64,000 nucleotides of DNA from Lawsonia intracellularis PHE/MN1-00 (GTDB lineage Bacteria > Desulfobacterota > Desulfovibrionia > Desulfovibrionales > Desulfovibrionaceae), in NCBI RefSeq assembly GCF_000055945.1, contig NC_008011.1:1338501-1402500 (forward strand), written 5' to 3'. The position numbers and the translations under genes are program-made. Below, in pieces: positions 38,971 through 47,490 of this stretch. The notes beneath the pieces were generated by a model. It had not been told where the DNA came from. It worked only from the letters and a program-made list of their open reading frames with translations, and ran no database searches. Every line of letters begins with the position of its first letter. Position 1 is the first letter of the stretch.

Positions 38971-38979
38971 TTATTCAAT
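38947..38979. repeat. 17-base tandem duplication at the end of proC
   Basis: TTATTATTTTATTCAAT occurs at 38947-38963 and 38963-38979, a period of 16. The second copy covers the last codons and stop of proC, so the stop region has been duplicated outward. Confidence 0.7.
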
Positions 38980-39807
38980 GAATTCCAGTTGTTTTTCTTT
39001 TTTATAGGCTGTGAGAATAGCATCTATGATATTTCCTCTTATAGCAGTTCTATCCATATGGTTTATAGCTGCAATAGTAATACCCCCAGGAGAACAAACT
39101 TGTTCACGCAATAAAGCAGGATGGTTTCCAGGTTGAGTTGCTAATTTGGCTGAACCATTAAGAAGTTCACTTACCATATAAATAGACTGTTGACGGGGGA
39201 ATCCTAGTGTTACAGCTGCTTCAACTAATGCATCCATAAAGTGGAAAACATATGCAGGGCCACATCCAATAAGAGCTGTAAAAGCACTAAATTGCTTTTC
39301 TGGCAAAATTATTGGTAATCCAATAAGAGAAAATAGATCAATGACACTTTGTGATTGCTCATTAGAAAGTTTTGGATCTTCTAAGCAAAGAGCAAAGATT
39401 CCTGATCCAACAAGCGCAGGCGTATTTGGCATTACTCTAATAACAGGACAGAAGGATTCAACTGCTTCTGTAAGCATTATTTGTGTGATACCTGCTGCAA
39501 GTGAAATAATAATATGACCTGGTCTTAAGAACGGTAAACATTCTTTTAAAATAGGAACTACAGCAGAAGGTTTTGTTCCTAATATGATGATATCATTTTG
39601 TTGGATAAGGTTAGGTATAGTGTCAATAGATTGAACTCCTTTTTCCTCAAGAGGTGCTAATTTTTCAGGTGTCCTATTGTAACCAGAAAGGATAAGACCA
39701 TTATCAGGGTGTGCCATTGGTACAAGGCTAGATAGAATAGCACTACCCATGGTTCCACAACCAATACAGCCAACTCGGACACCAACAAGAGAATCTTGAC
39801 AGAGCAT
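38971..39807 (-). CDS. proC: Pyrroline-5-carboxylate reductase
   Basis: Last step of proline synthesis, reducing pyrroline-5-carboxylate with NAD(P)H. The dinucleotide loop is VGCIGCGTMGSAILSSL. The second conserved block, VRVMPNTPALVGSGI, and the C-terminal signature with REQVCSPGGITIAAI are present. It is 278 residues. Its ATG overlaps the ndk stop (TAATG), so it is coupled to ndk. Confidence 0.94.
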   Translation of the reverse strand: MLCQDSLVGVRVGCIGCGTMGSAILSSLVPMAHPDNGLILSGYNRTPEKLAPLEEKGVQSIDTIPNLIQQNDIIILGTKPSAVVPILKECLPFLRPGHIIISLAAGITQIMLTEAVESFCPVIRVMPNTPALVGSGIFALCLEDPKLSNEQSQSVIDLFSLIGLPIILPEKQFSAFTALIGCGPAYVFHFMDALVEAAVTLGFPRQQSIYMVSELLNGSAKLATQPGNHPALLREQVCSPGGITIAAINHMDRTAIRGNIIDAILTAYKKEKQLEFIE

Positions 39808-40223
39808 TACCGTATCCTTTCAAAGGCATTAAAAAAATAATTAATCTCTATTATTGCATTTTCATCAGAATCAGAACCATGGACAGCATTTTCCATTAAA
39901 CTAATTGCAAAAGATTTTCGAATAGTTCCTTCCTGTGCATTTTGAGGATTTGTTGCTCCCATTAGTTCTCTATAGCGAGTAACAGCATTTTCTCCTGTTA
40001 ATATAAGACTAACAATAGGGCCAGAGATCATGTAATCAACAAGTTCATTAAAAAATGGGCGTTCACGGTGTACACTATAAAATCCTTCAGCTTGTTGACG
40101 ATTCATTTGTAACATTTTCATAGCTGAAATATAAAAGTCATTTTTTTCAATCATGTTAATAATAGCACCAATGAGATTTCTTTGAACAGCGTCAGGCTTA
40201 ATTAGAGCAAATGTGTGTTGCAT
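39807..40223 (-). CDS. ndk: Nucleoside diphosphate kinase
   Basis: Transfers the gamma phosphate from ATP to other nucleoside diphosphates through a phosphohistidine. The N-terminus TFALIKPDAVQRNLIG and the active-site motif NAVHGSDSDENA, holding the catalytic His, are both present. It is 138 residues, the usual size. It lies between the polysaccharide deacetylase and proC. Confidence 0.95.
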   Translation of the reverse strand: MQHTFALIKPDAVQRNLIGAIINMIEKNDFYISAMKMLQMNRQQAEGFYSVHRERPFFNELVDYMISGPIVSLILTGENAVTRYRELMGATNPQNAQEGTIRKSFAISLMENAVHGSDSDENAIIEINYFFNAFERIR

Positions 40224-40252
40224 AATTATGAATTCCTTTAGTAAGTTAAAAA

Positions 40253-41590
40253 TTATTTTTTAGAAAAGTAGTCTGATTTGACTGTTTCTATATAGATAGG
40301 TTGATATCTTAGTGGTACAATATGGATAGAGGTATCCCTCAATGAAATCCATTTTTTTAAGGCAGATATAGTTTCTGGATAAGGATGCCCAATAACAATA
40401 GCTTGTCCTTTTTCAATAGCATATTTCTCAGCTTTTTTTAATTGGTTTAATATAGATGATTCAGTATGATGTCCATGGTCAATAAAATGCGTTCGATAGT
40501 AAGCTGGTAATCCTTTTCCCTTAGCTATATTATAAAATGAGGATGAAGGATGTGTTTTACTATCTAAGACAAAGAGACCTTTTGATGCAAGAATTTTACA
40601 TACAGTATGATTTCCTTTCTCATTACATGTGAAACACGATCCCATATGGTTATTGAGTCCTGAAGCATATGGAATTTTTTCAATATTTTTACAAAGTATG
40701 TTTGAAATTTCTTCAGCAGACATTTTTGTATGTATTTCTCCAGGCCCTGCTGAGACATACGGTGACTGTATAGATTCCATTGGTTGATGTATAAGAACCT
40801 CATTTCCTGTACTATGCGTAAGCATGGCGATAGATTTAGCATAGTGAGTATGTGGCAAAATTGAAAGTGTAATAGGAAAGTCAAGCTTAATAAGCTGATT
40901 AGCAGCTTCTATGCTTTCACCAATGTCATCTATTACAATAGTTATTCTAGGTTTTTCATCTATAGGGCATTGTATAAACTTTTCACCAGTGGGAATAAAA
41001 ATAAGTTCATGAGTGGTAATTTCATTTATAGAAAGTTTATAGATGTGTTCTGAGCATGCTCTAAGTTTTATTTCGTCTGCCCAAGCTTCTAAATTTTCTT
41101 GTAAATTAGTAACAAAATATTCTACACTATGTGGCAAAAAGATTTTTATTTGTTGAAATCGGTATGTTTCATTTTTATTATGATAGTATTTTGTTAATAA
41201 AGGGTAAACTCTATCCTTATGGATATCTAGTCGGATAAATGTTTGCATAAGAGCAAAATCTGTTTGTCGTATCCTATTGGTAAGTGAAGTTGTGGCTTTT
41301 TCTTGATAAGGTAAGTCAGTGTGTAGGAAAGACTCCCTATAGGATTGTCCTTTTGGGATTTTTAATGTTGAAAGAGTTTTTTTAGGACTTTCAAGTGATG
41401 TGATCTTATCTGGTTGAAAAAAATGTAATGTGGTAGAAATAAGTTGATAAGAAATATACCCAGTGGATAAAATAACTGCAGTAAGTAAGGATATAAGACC
41501 AGACCCTAAAATGGTACGTGCCATATGAGGGTAGGGCTGTAGTAAATATATACTATGCTTAGAAAAATATTTGCTAAGTCTTGAAGACAT
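40253..41590 (-). CDS. Divergent polysaccharide deacetylase family protein
   Basis: Member of the divergent polysaccharide deacetylase (YibQ-like) group, often found beside envelope C-terminal proteases. One transmembrane segment lies near residues 28-52. The C-terminal 230 residues form the deacetylase-like barrel: ITIVIDDIGESIEAANQLI, FPITLSILPHTHYA and EVLIHQPMES, with paired Asp and His residues in metal-site positions. A region of about 150 residues between the two parts is poorly conserved. It is 445 residues. It sits between ctpA and ndk on the same strand. Activity is not proven in this group. Confidence 0.83.
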   Translation of the reverse strand: MSSRLSKYFSKHSIYLLQPYPHMARTILGSGLISLLTAVILSTGYISYQLISTTLHFFQPDKITSLESPKKTLSTLKIPKGQSYRESFLHTDLPYQEKATTSLTNRIRQTDFALMQTFIRLDIHKDRVYPLLTKYYHNKNETYRFQQIKIFLPHSVEYFVTNLQENLEAWADEIKLRACSEHIYKLSINEITTHELIFIPTGEKFIQCPIDEKPRITIVIDDIGESIEAANQLIKLDFPITLSILPHTHYAKSIAMLTHSTGNEVLIHQPMESIQSPYVSAGPGEIHTKMSAEEISNILCKNIEKIPYASGLNNHMGSCFTCNEKGNHTVCKILASKGLFVLDSKTHPSSSFYNIAKGKGLPAYYRTHFIDHGHHTESSILNQLKKAEKYAIEKGQAIVIGHPYPETISALKKWISLRDTSIHIVPLRYQPIYIETVKSDYFSKK

Positions 41591-41825
41591 TGCGTCATAT
41601 ATTTTTACATTGCAAATAATAACTAAAATTATAGCAATGAGATTAATTTGTTATAATATATTATAAAAGTTTACTAGTTTTATTCAACTTATTATATGCT
41701 AACTGAACTGTATCTGTTATAAAATTTATTTTTGCCGTATAGTATATATCATGTCAATAAGATTATCTAGTCTTAAAGATAAAGTGTTTTTTTATTAAAA
41801 AATTAATTTAGATAAAAATAAATTT

Positions 41826-41859
41826 GTGAGTATCGTTAGTGAGTACTGAGTATAGTCAC
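41826..41859 (-). terminator. Possible terminator after ctpA
   Basis: GTGACTAT pairs with ATACTCAC (seven of eight) on the minus strand with a long loop and is followed by AAATTTATTTTT. It lies 37 bases after the ctpA stop. Confidence 0.4.
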
Positions 41860-41874
41860 ACATTTTTTATTAAT

Positions 41875-41887
41875 TAGGTTATAGTTA
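41875..41887 (+). repeat. Intergenic 13-mer TAGGTTATAGTTA, copy 2
   Basis: Exact copy located just beyond the ctpA stop (which is on the other strand). Confidence 0.6.
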
Positions 41888-41895
41888 TTGTACAG

Positions 41896-43224
41896 TTATT
41901 GAATTTGGCGAAATTTTGGTAAAGTTTTCACTAGTTGTAACCCCATTCGAAGTTGATTATCTTTATTTAAAAATTCTTTAACTTCTGGTAAAGGTTCTTT
42001 TTTGTTTTGTTCAGATTTTTGATTATTTTTAGTGTTCTTCTCTTCTTTTGTATTAGAAGTATTTTTTTCCAAATGTTTACGTAAATCTTGCTCTCTCATC
42101 ATATGAAGAGGGTTTTGTGTTTGTGTAGCTACTGGATTTGGATCAAAAGGAAGTTCAATATCTGGTTGAATACCTTCAGCTTGGATAGATCTTCCTGAAG
42201 GCGTGTAATAGAGTGCTACTGTTAACTTAAGACCAGTTTCATCTGCAAGAGGGACAATATTCTGGACAGAACCTTTACCAAATGTGCGTTCGCCAACGAT
42301 TAAAGCACGTTTATGATCTCCAAGAGCTCCTGCAACAATTTCTGATGCAGAAGCAGAGCCTGCATTTACCAATACAACGATTGGAGCAGTGATATCACTT
42401 GTATTATTGGTTGCTTTAAATTCTTTACTGCTTTCTTCCATTCTCCCTCTAATAGAAACAATTGTTCCTTCTTTAAGGAAGACATCTGTGACACTAATTG
42501 CTTGTTCAAGAAGACCTCCAGGATTACTTCTTAGGTCAAGAACAATACCTTGGATAGGCCCTTTTTTAGAGGCGGCTTTAAGTACTTCATTTAATTCTGA
42601 GGTGGTTCTTTCACTGAATCGACTAATTCGAACCCAATAGTAACCAGGTTCAAGTTCTCTTGATTTAATACTAATGAGTGGAATAGTCTCTCTTTTTATT
42701 TTTATAGTTGTTGGCTCTTTAGCATCCTTATGGAGAATAGTCAGTTCTACTTCTGTTTTTTTAGGCCCACGTATAAGAGATGCAGCCTCTTGTAAGGACA
42801 TTTCTGAAGTTGGACGTCCATTTACAGCTAAAATATAATCTCCAGCTTTGATTCCTGCTTTGTCTGCAGGAGTATCATCAATAGGAGCTACTACTGTAAG
42901 GTGATTATTCTCTTGTGTGATTTCAATACCAATACCACAAAATTCTCCAGAGGTAGCTTCTTGCATCTCTTTAAATTCTTCTTCTGTAAGTAAAGTAGAG
43001 TGTGGGTCAAGGCTTTGAAGCATACCTTTTAGAGCACCATCAACAAGTTCTTTGCGTGGAACTTCTTTAACATAATAGCGTTCAACAATGTCTAAAACTT
43101 GGCTGAAGCGTTTAAGTGCATCAAATTTATCTGAGTCAGATACAGCAGCAATAACACAACTTCCACCAATAAAAAGGATACTACCTGTTAAAATAAGGGC
43201 AGCTACCCGTAACCACACACGCAT
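41896..43224 (-). CDS. ctpA: C-terminal processing peptidase (S41 family)
   Basis: Periplasmic serine protease that trims protein C-termini. I place the start at ATG 43224, because GGAGGAG lies just upstream; an in-frame TTG at 43236 overlaps that site. A signal/anchor helix (residues 3-25) precedes a PDZ domain (near 95-175, TVVAPIDDTPADKAGIKAGD) and the S41 catalytic domain. The Ser/Lys dyad is Ser292 (in NAGSASASEI) and Lys317 (in GERTFGKGSVQ), with the family spacing of 25. The C-terminal 50 residues are lysine- and asparagine-rich. Length is 442 residues. Confidence 0.94.
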   Translation of the reverse strand: MRVWLRVAALILTGSILFIGGSCVIAAVSDSDKFDALKRFSQVLDIVERYYVKEVPRKELVDGALKGMLQSLDPHSTLLTEEEFKEMQEATSGEFCGIGIEITQENNHLTVVAPIDDTPADKAGIKAGDYILAVNGRPTSEMSLQEAASLIRGPKKTEVELTILHKDAKEPTTIKIKRETIPLISIKSRELEPGYYWVRISRFSERTTSELNEVLKAASKKGPIQGIVLDLRSNPGGLLEQAISVTDVFLKEGTIVSIRGRMEESSKEFKATNNTSDITAPIVVLVNAGSASASEIVAGALGDHKRALIVGERTFGKGSVQNIVPLADETGLKLTVALYYTPSGRSIQAEGIQPDIELPFDPNPVATQTQNPLHMMREQDLRKHLEKNTSNTKEEKNTKNNQKSEQNKKEPLPEVKEFLNKDNQLRMGLQLVKTLPKFRQIQ

Positions 43225-43291
43225 AGACTCCTCCAAGCAGAATAATGAAAAATAAGATTAGCTATAAATAGTTAAAAAAGCAATGTGTGAC

Positions 43292-43972
43292 CTAACAATT
43301 TAAGCAAATATCGTTTAATTCAAACAGAGGGCACTGGGAGCAAAGGGGAGTTTTTTTATGACACCAATGCTTGCATGTTCGGACAATGAGAGCATGATAT
43401 TCATTAAAAAGTTGAAGATGACATGGAAGGTTTTCTAAAAATAATGAGCGGATATCTTCATAACTAGCTGTTGGTTGAATTAGCTTATGTCTACTTAATA
43501 TACGTTTTGTGTAGGAATCTACAACAAAACTGGGCTTGTTTAATGCATAAAGTAAAATAGAATCTGCTGTTTCTGGCCCAACACCATGGACTAAAAGGAG
43601 TTTTTTTCTTAAATGTTGAAGGGAGATATCTTTAAGTTTTTCAAAAGAAAAAGAACAAGATGATGCAAAAAATTGTAGGATAGCTTTTAGTCGCTTTGTT
43701 TTTATATTAAAAAATCCTGCTGGTTTAATAAGATTAGAAAGTTCACTATCTGTAAGTGTAAGTATTTTATTTCCATCATGGAGGACACCTGCATTTCGGA
43801 GGTTGCAGAGAGCCTTTTCTACATTGGTCCATACAGTATTTTGTGTTAAAATAGCTCCAATAATAACTTCAAGAGTAGTTTCAGCTGGCCACCAACCACT
43901 AGCTTGTAATTTATTTAATAATTTTTCGTATATTTCTATTAAGATAGCTTGATAGTTTATTTCAGGGTTCAT
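43292..43972 (-). CDS. Endonuclease III-like DNA glycosylase (MagIII-type)
   Basis: HhH-GPD base-excision glycosylase. The helix-hairpin-helix VHGVGPETADSILLYAL has Glu134 where Nth carries the catalytic lysine; Asp152 (FVVDSYTKRIL) is conserved. Lysine loss with aspartate retention is the pattern of monofunctional glycosylases such as Helicobacter MagIII, which removes 3-methyladenine. The C-terminal C-x6-C-x2-C-x5-C cluster motif (CHKKTPLCSQCPLFELNDIC) binds a [4Fe-4S] centre. It is 226 residues. It is 68 bases upstream of ctpA on the same strand. Confidence 0.84.
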   Translation of the reverse strand: MNPEINYQAILIEIYEKLLNKLQASGWWPAETTLEVIIGAILTQNTVWTNVEKALCNLRNAGVLHDGNKILTLTDSELSNLIKPAGFFNIKTKRLKAILQFFASSCSFSFEKLKDISLQHLRKKLLLVHGVGPETADSILLYALNKPSFVVDSYTKRILSRHKLIQPTASYEDIRSLFLENLPCHLQLFNEYHALIVRTCKHWCHKKTPLCSQCPLFELNDICLNC

Positions 43973-44029
43973 AATGTATTTTTAGAATATTACTTTTATT
44001 TTAGATAGTATTATCTTCAGTTTTTTCAG

Positions 44030-44059
44030 TTGACAGGATAGTAAGGTAGAACGTAGATC
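44030..44059 (+). promoter_or_regulatory. Possible tRNA-Val promoter
   Basis: A perfect TTGACA is at 44030-44035, 39 bases before the tRNA. The best -10 candidate (TAGATC at 44054) is weak. Confidence 0.4.
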
Positions 44060-44073
44060 CGTTTTTGTATATA

Positions 44074-44149
44074 GGGCAGTTAGCTCAGTTGGTAGAGCAT
44101 CGCTTTCACATGGCGGGGGCCACAGGTTCAAGTCCTGTACTGCCCACCA
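44074..44149 (+). tRNA. tRNA-Val (CAC)
   Basis: Acceptor stem GGGCAGT pairs with ACTGCCC, and the 3' end encodes ACCA. The D-arm is GCTC-AGTTGGTA-GAGC, and the anticodon loop TTCACAT gives anticodon CAC. The T-arm ACAGG-TTCAAGT-CCTGT is intact. It is 76 bases. The anticodon stem has G-T pairs but closes. Confidence 0.95.
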
Positions 44150-44248
44150 TAATAAATACAAAGAAGAGTGATTACCTATTGATATATATGTAATAATTTT
44201 TTTTACTAGTCTAGTGTTAATAAAAAAATAAAAAAATTATAAAAATAG

Positions 44249-44277
44249 TTGCAAGTAATGGATATTTTTTATATAAG
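44249..44277 (+). promoter_or_regulatory. tRNA-Asp promoter
   Basis: TTGCAA at 44249-44254 and TATAAG at 44272-44277 are separated by 17 bases, 27 bases before the tRNA. Confidence 0.62.
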
Positions 44278-44304
44278 CACATTTCGATATTTATAGGCTA
44301 TATT

Positions 44305-44381
44305 GGAGCGGTAGTTAAGGTGGTTATAACGCCGGCTTGTCACGCCGGAGGCCGAGGGTTCGAGTCCCTTCCGCTCCGCCA
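44305..44381 (+). tRNA. tRNA-Asp (GTC)
   Basis: Acceptor stem GGAGCGG pairs with CCGCTCC, followed by GCCA. The anticodon stem GCCGG-CTTGTCA-CGCCGG gives anticodon GTC. The T-arm GAGGG-TTCGAGT-CCCTT is intact. It is 77 bases and has an encoded CCA. Confidence 0.95.
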
Positions 44382-44415
44382 ATTTTTTTAATTTCATTTA
44401 TCTTTTATTTTCTAG

Positions 44416-46734
44416 TTAAGATGGTGTAAATTTTTTCAGTCGTAATGCATTAAGGACGACAGATATAGATGAAAGTGCCATTGCAAGACCAGCTAGCATA
44501 GGTGAAAGTAAAGGCCCACCAAAGAGTTTTAATATACCTGCAGCGATTGGTATACATATTATATTATAACCAAATGCCCAAAAAAGATTTTGTCGAATAT
44601 TCCTAAGAGTAGCACGGCTCAATAAGAGTGCCGAAACTAAGCCAGATAGTGGATGATTTGTTGATAAAGAATTAAGAAGAACAATATCACTTGTTTCAAT
44701 TGCTATATCTATTCCACTTCCTATGGCTATTCCTACATCAGCCTTAGCAAGAGCTGGTGCATCATTAATACCATCACCAACCATTCCAACACGAAATCCT
44801 TTATTTTTAAGTTCTTGGATAGCATAAGCTTTCCCTTCTGGCATTACATCAGCAATAACTTCATTCAGGTGTAAATGATTAGCAACTATTTGAGCTGTTT
44901 GTTTACTATCACCTGTAAGCATAATTGTACGGATTCCCATATGCTGTAATTGTTCTGTTACACTATTACTTTCTTCTCGAATAGGATCAGTTACTGCAAT
45001 TATCCCTGAAAACTGTCCATTTATAGCTACAAGTAAAGATATAAAGCTTTGTCCTGCAAATTCTTCAAGGGTTGTTATTCCTACTTTATTGTCTAAAGAA
45101 ATATGATGTTCTTCAAGGAATGTTTTGTTACCAACTAAAACAGTTATAGATTCTGTCTTCACTTGAAGTTCTCCACGTACTCCTCGACCAGGATAGGACA
45201 TAAAGTTTATAACAGGGTAAAGTACAAGGCCATGTTTATGTGCAGCTCTCACAATAGCATCTGCTAAAGGATGTTCTGATACAGCTTCTAATGAGGCTGT
45301 TATACGAAGAAGTTCATTATCTGGCATTGTTTTTAGGGGAACTGTATGAATAAGGTGTGGTTTTCCTTCTGTAAGTGTTCCTGTTTTATCAAAAACAATA
45401 GTATCAAGATCTGCTGCATATTCAAGTGCTGCACCAGATTTAATAAGAAGTCCTAATTGTGCCCCTCTTCCTGTGGCAATCATAATTGACATAGGAGTTG
45501 CTAATCCTAAAGCACAAGGGCAAGATATTACAAGTACAGTCATAACAATACGGATAGAATCTGCAATAGATGTATCGCCAAGTAACAACCATGTAAGTCC
45601 ACTTACTAAAGCTATAGCTATAACTACTGGTACAAAGATAAGACTTATTTGGTCTGTTATACGAGATATTGGTGCTTTAGAACCTTGTGCTTCACGAACT
45701 AGGCGTATAATGTGTGCTAACGCTGTATTAAGTCCAACTTTTTCTGCATGCATAAGAAACATGCCTGAAAGGTTTATAGTACCACCAATAACTTTGTCTC
45801 CTACAGTTACAAAAACAGGCATAGATTCACCTGTAAGCATTGAAGTATTAATGCTTGAAGAGCCTTTTAATATTTTCCCATCTACAGGAACTTTTGAGCC
45901 AGGACGCACTTGAACAATATCTCCTACTTTTATATTGCTAAGAGGCACTTCCTCAAAAGATTCTTCTTGATCAGATAGAGAAGAAAGGCGTAATGCTGTT
46001 TCTGGAACTAAGTTCATTAATCGGCTTATTGCATCTGACATCCTGAAGCGTGAGAGCATTTCAAAATATTTTCCTAAAGAAATGAGTGTAATAAGGACAA
46101 CTGCTGTTTCATAATAGAGACTAGGTTCAGTATAATAGTTTCCAAAGCTTATTTCTATTGTGGACCATATACTATAGATTATAGCAGCGCTAGTACTAAG
46201 AGCAACAAGTGTATCCATATTAGGACTCATTTTCCAGAGCCTTGAGAATCCTATAAGGTAAAAATATCTACCTGACCAAATTACAGGAATAGTTAATAAA
46301 AGTTGTGCAATAGCATTATTTAGAGGATATGTTTTAGGATTAACAAATACAGGGACAGGAACTCCCCACATTGGTCCCATTGAAATGAAGAGAACTAGTA
46401 TAGTAAAAAAGAATTCTATAATAAGGCGTTGTTTGAGTTCCTCTAAGTAATGAGAGATGGATTCTTGTTGAAGAATCCATGTTTTTTGTTCAGCAAGATC
46501 TTCTGCTAAGTAGTTAGCAATAAAACCAGTTTTTTCTGTTTCAGAAATGACTTCTTGAATAAGCTTTTTTATATTAGCTTCAGGGATTGGAATAACTGTT
46601 GCCATTGAATTATTAAGGCTTACAGTAACAGATTGTATTTCAGGAATATTACCTAATGTACGCTCAAGCCTTGAAGAACATGAGGTACAACTCATGCCTT
46701 TGACAATAAAGTTCAATGTCTGTTGTTTAGACAC
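44416..46734 (-). CDS. copA: Copper-translocating P1B-type ATPase
   Basis: Cu(I)-exporting P-type ATPase. I place the start at GTG 46734, because GGAG lies six bases upstream; the ATG at 46770 is in frame but is weaker. One heavy-metal-binding domain has GMSCTSC (Cys16 and Cys19). Membrane helices follow, with the CPC metal-transport motif in ISCPCALGLATP. The actuator has TGESMPV; the P-domain has DKTGTLTEG, and the N-domain has the SEHPLADAI histidine. The C-terminal MVGDGINDAPAL is present. Length is 772 residues. No chaperone copZ or regulator is adjacent. Copper specificity is inferred from GMSCTSC plus CPC. Confidence 0.93.
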   Translation of the reverse strand: MSKQQTLNFIVKGMSCTSCSSRLERTLGNIPEIQSVTVSLNNSMATVIPIPEANIKKLIQEVISETEKTGFIANYLAEDLAEQKTWILQQESISHYLEELKQRLIIEFFFTILVLFISMGPMWGVPVPVFVNPKTYPLNNAIAQLLLTIPVIWSGRYFYLIGFSRLWKMSPNMDTLVALSTSAAIIYSIWSTIEISFGNYYTEPSLYYETAVVLITLISLGKYFEMLSRFRMSDAISRLMNLVPETALRLSSLSDQEESFEEVPLSNIKVGDIVQVRPGSKVPVDGKILKGSSSINTSMLTGESMPVFVTVGDKVIGGTINLSGMFLMHAEKVGLNTALAHIIRLVREAQGSKAPISRITDQISLIFVPVVIAIALVSGLTWLLLGDTSIADSIRIVMTVLVISCPCALGLATPMSIMIATGRGAQLGLLIKSGAALEYAADLDTIVFDKTGTLTEGKPHLIHTVPLKTMPDNELLRITASLEAVSEHPLADAIVRAAHKHGLVLYPVINFMSYPGRGVRGELQVKTESITVLVGNKTFLEEHHISLDNKVGITTLEEFAGQSFISLLVAINGQFSGIIAVTDPIREESNSVTEQLQHMGIRTIMLTGDSKQTAQIVANHLHLNEVIADVMPEGKAYAIQELKNKGFRVGMVGDGINDAPALAKADVGIAIGSGIDIAIETSDIVLLNSLSTNHPLSGLVSALLLSRATLRNIRQNLFWAFGYNIICIPIAAGILKLFGGPLLSPMLAGLAMALSSISVVLNALRLKKFTPS

Positions 46735-46971
46735 AGTTAGCTCCAACAGTATTAGGTTGCTATGCAACATGTTATAAGCAAGAACAAAATATTTCTTGTA
46801 TTGTTTATAATAGTTATAATAATTTTATTATTTCATCACCTTATGTATTAAGATTTTCTATTTTTGTTGTATATAAGTCTAGACTAGTATATCGTCTACC
46901 AGTTATTATAAATTTTAGATCTAAATATTTCTGTAATAGTTTTACCAGTAATATGTGTTAGTAAGTAGATT

Positions 46972-47433
46972 ATGCATATTCTTCTTTATCAACCTGAGAT
47001 ACCTCCAAATACCGGTAATATTGCCAGGTTATGTGCAGCAACACATACACCTCTCCATCTTATAGAACCTTTAGGGTTTAAGCTAGAAGATAGATATTTA
47101 AAGAGGGCAGGTCTTGATTATTGGAAACATGTAATATTAAAAGTTTGGCCTCAACTAGATGATTATTTACTTTCAGATGGATTAGGACGACGGCTTGTTA
47201 TAACAAGCGCACGTGGAGGGGTAGCTGTACATCAATTTATGTTTTCTGCAGATGATACTCTTGTTTTTGGTCGTGAAACAGCAGGATTACCTAAAGATTT
47301 AATGGATCAATATGAACATAAAGTGCGTATTCCTATATATAGTACAGTCAGAAGTCTAAATCTTTCTACAGCAGCAGGTATTATTTTATATCAAGCACTA
47401 TCTATAACTGGTATGCTTACTAAGATAAGTTGA
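46972..47433 (+). CDS. trmL: tRNA (cytidine/uridine-2'-O-)-methyltransferase TrmL
   Basis: SPOUT methyltransferase that modifies the wobble nucleotide of certain leucine tRNAs. The N-terminus HILLYQPEIPPNTGNIARLCAAT (split near 46972-47045) and the knot motifs LVFGRETAGLP and VRIPIYSTVRSLNLSTAA match TrmL. It is 153 residues, the small single-domain form. It lies 57 bases before the MATE gene. Confidence 0.92.
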   Translation: MHILLYQPEIPPNTGNIARLCAATHTPLHLIEPLGFKLEDRYLKRAGLDYWKHVILKVWPQLDDYLLSDGLGRRLVITSARGGVAVHQFMFSADDTLVFGRETAGLPKDLMDQYEHKVRIPIYSTVRSLNLSTAAGIILYQALSITGMLTKIS

Positions 47434-47462
47434 TCTTACATTATAAAAATTTATAACTGTAA

Positions 47463-47475
47463 TAGGTTATAGTTA
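47463..47475 (+). repeat. Intergenic 13-mer TAGGTTATAGTTA, copy 3
   Basis: Exact copy between trmL and the MATE gene. Identity with copy 1 extends to 16 bases (TAATAGGTTATAGTTA). Confidence 0.6.
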
Positions 47476-47490
47476 ATTTAGAAGAATGAT

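Larger units (their letters stand above)
41591..41895. other. Intergenic region between ctpA and the deacetylase gene
   Basis: 305 bases, AT-rich. It contains the hairpin at 41826-41859 and one copy of the TAGGTTATAGTTA motif (41875-41887). I see no coding frame. Confidence 0.6.

Noticed and set aside
45473..45913. 146-codon open frame opposite copA
   Set aside because: It lies entirely antisense to conserved copA sequence, has no ribosome site and no family resemblance.
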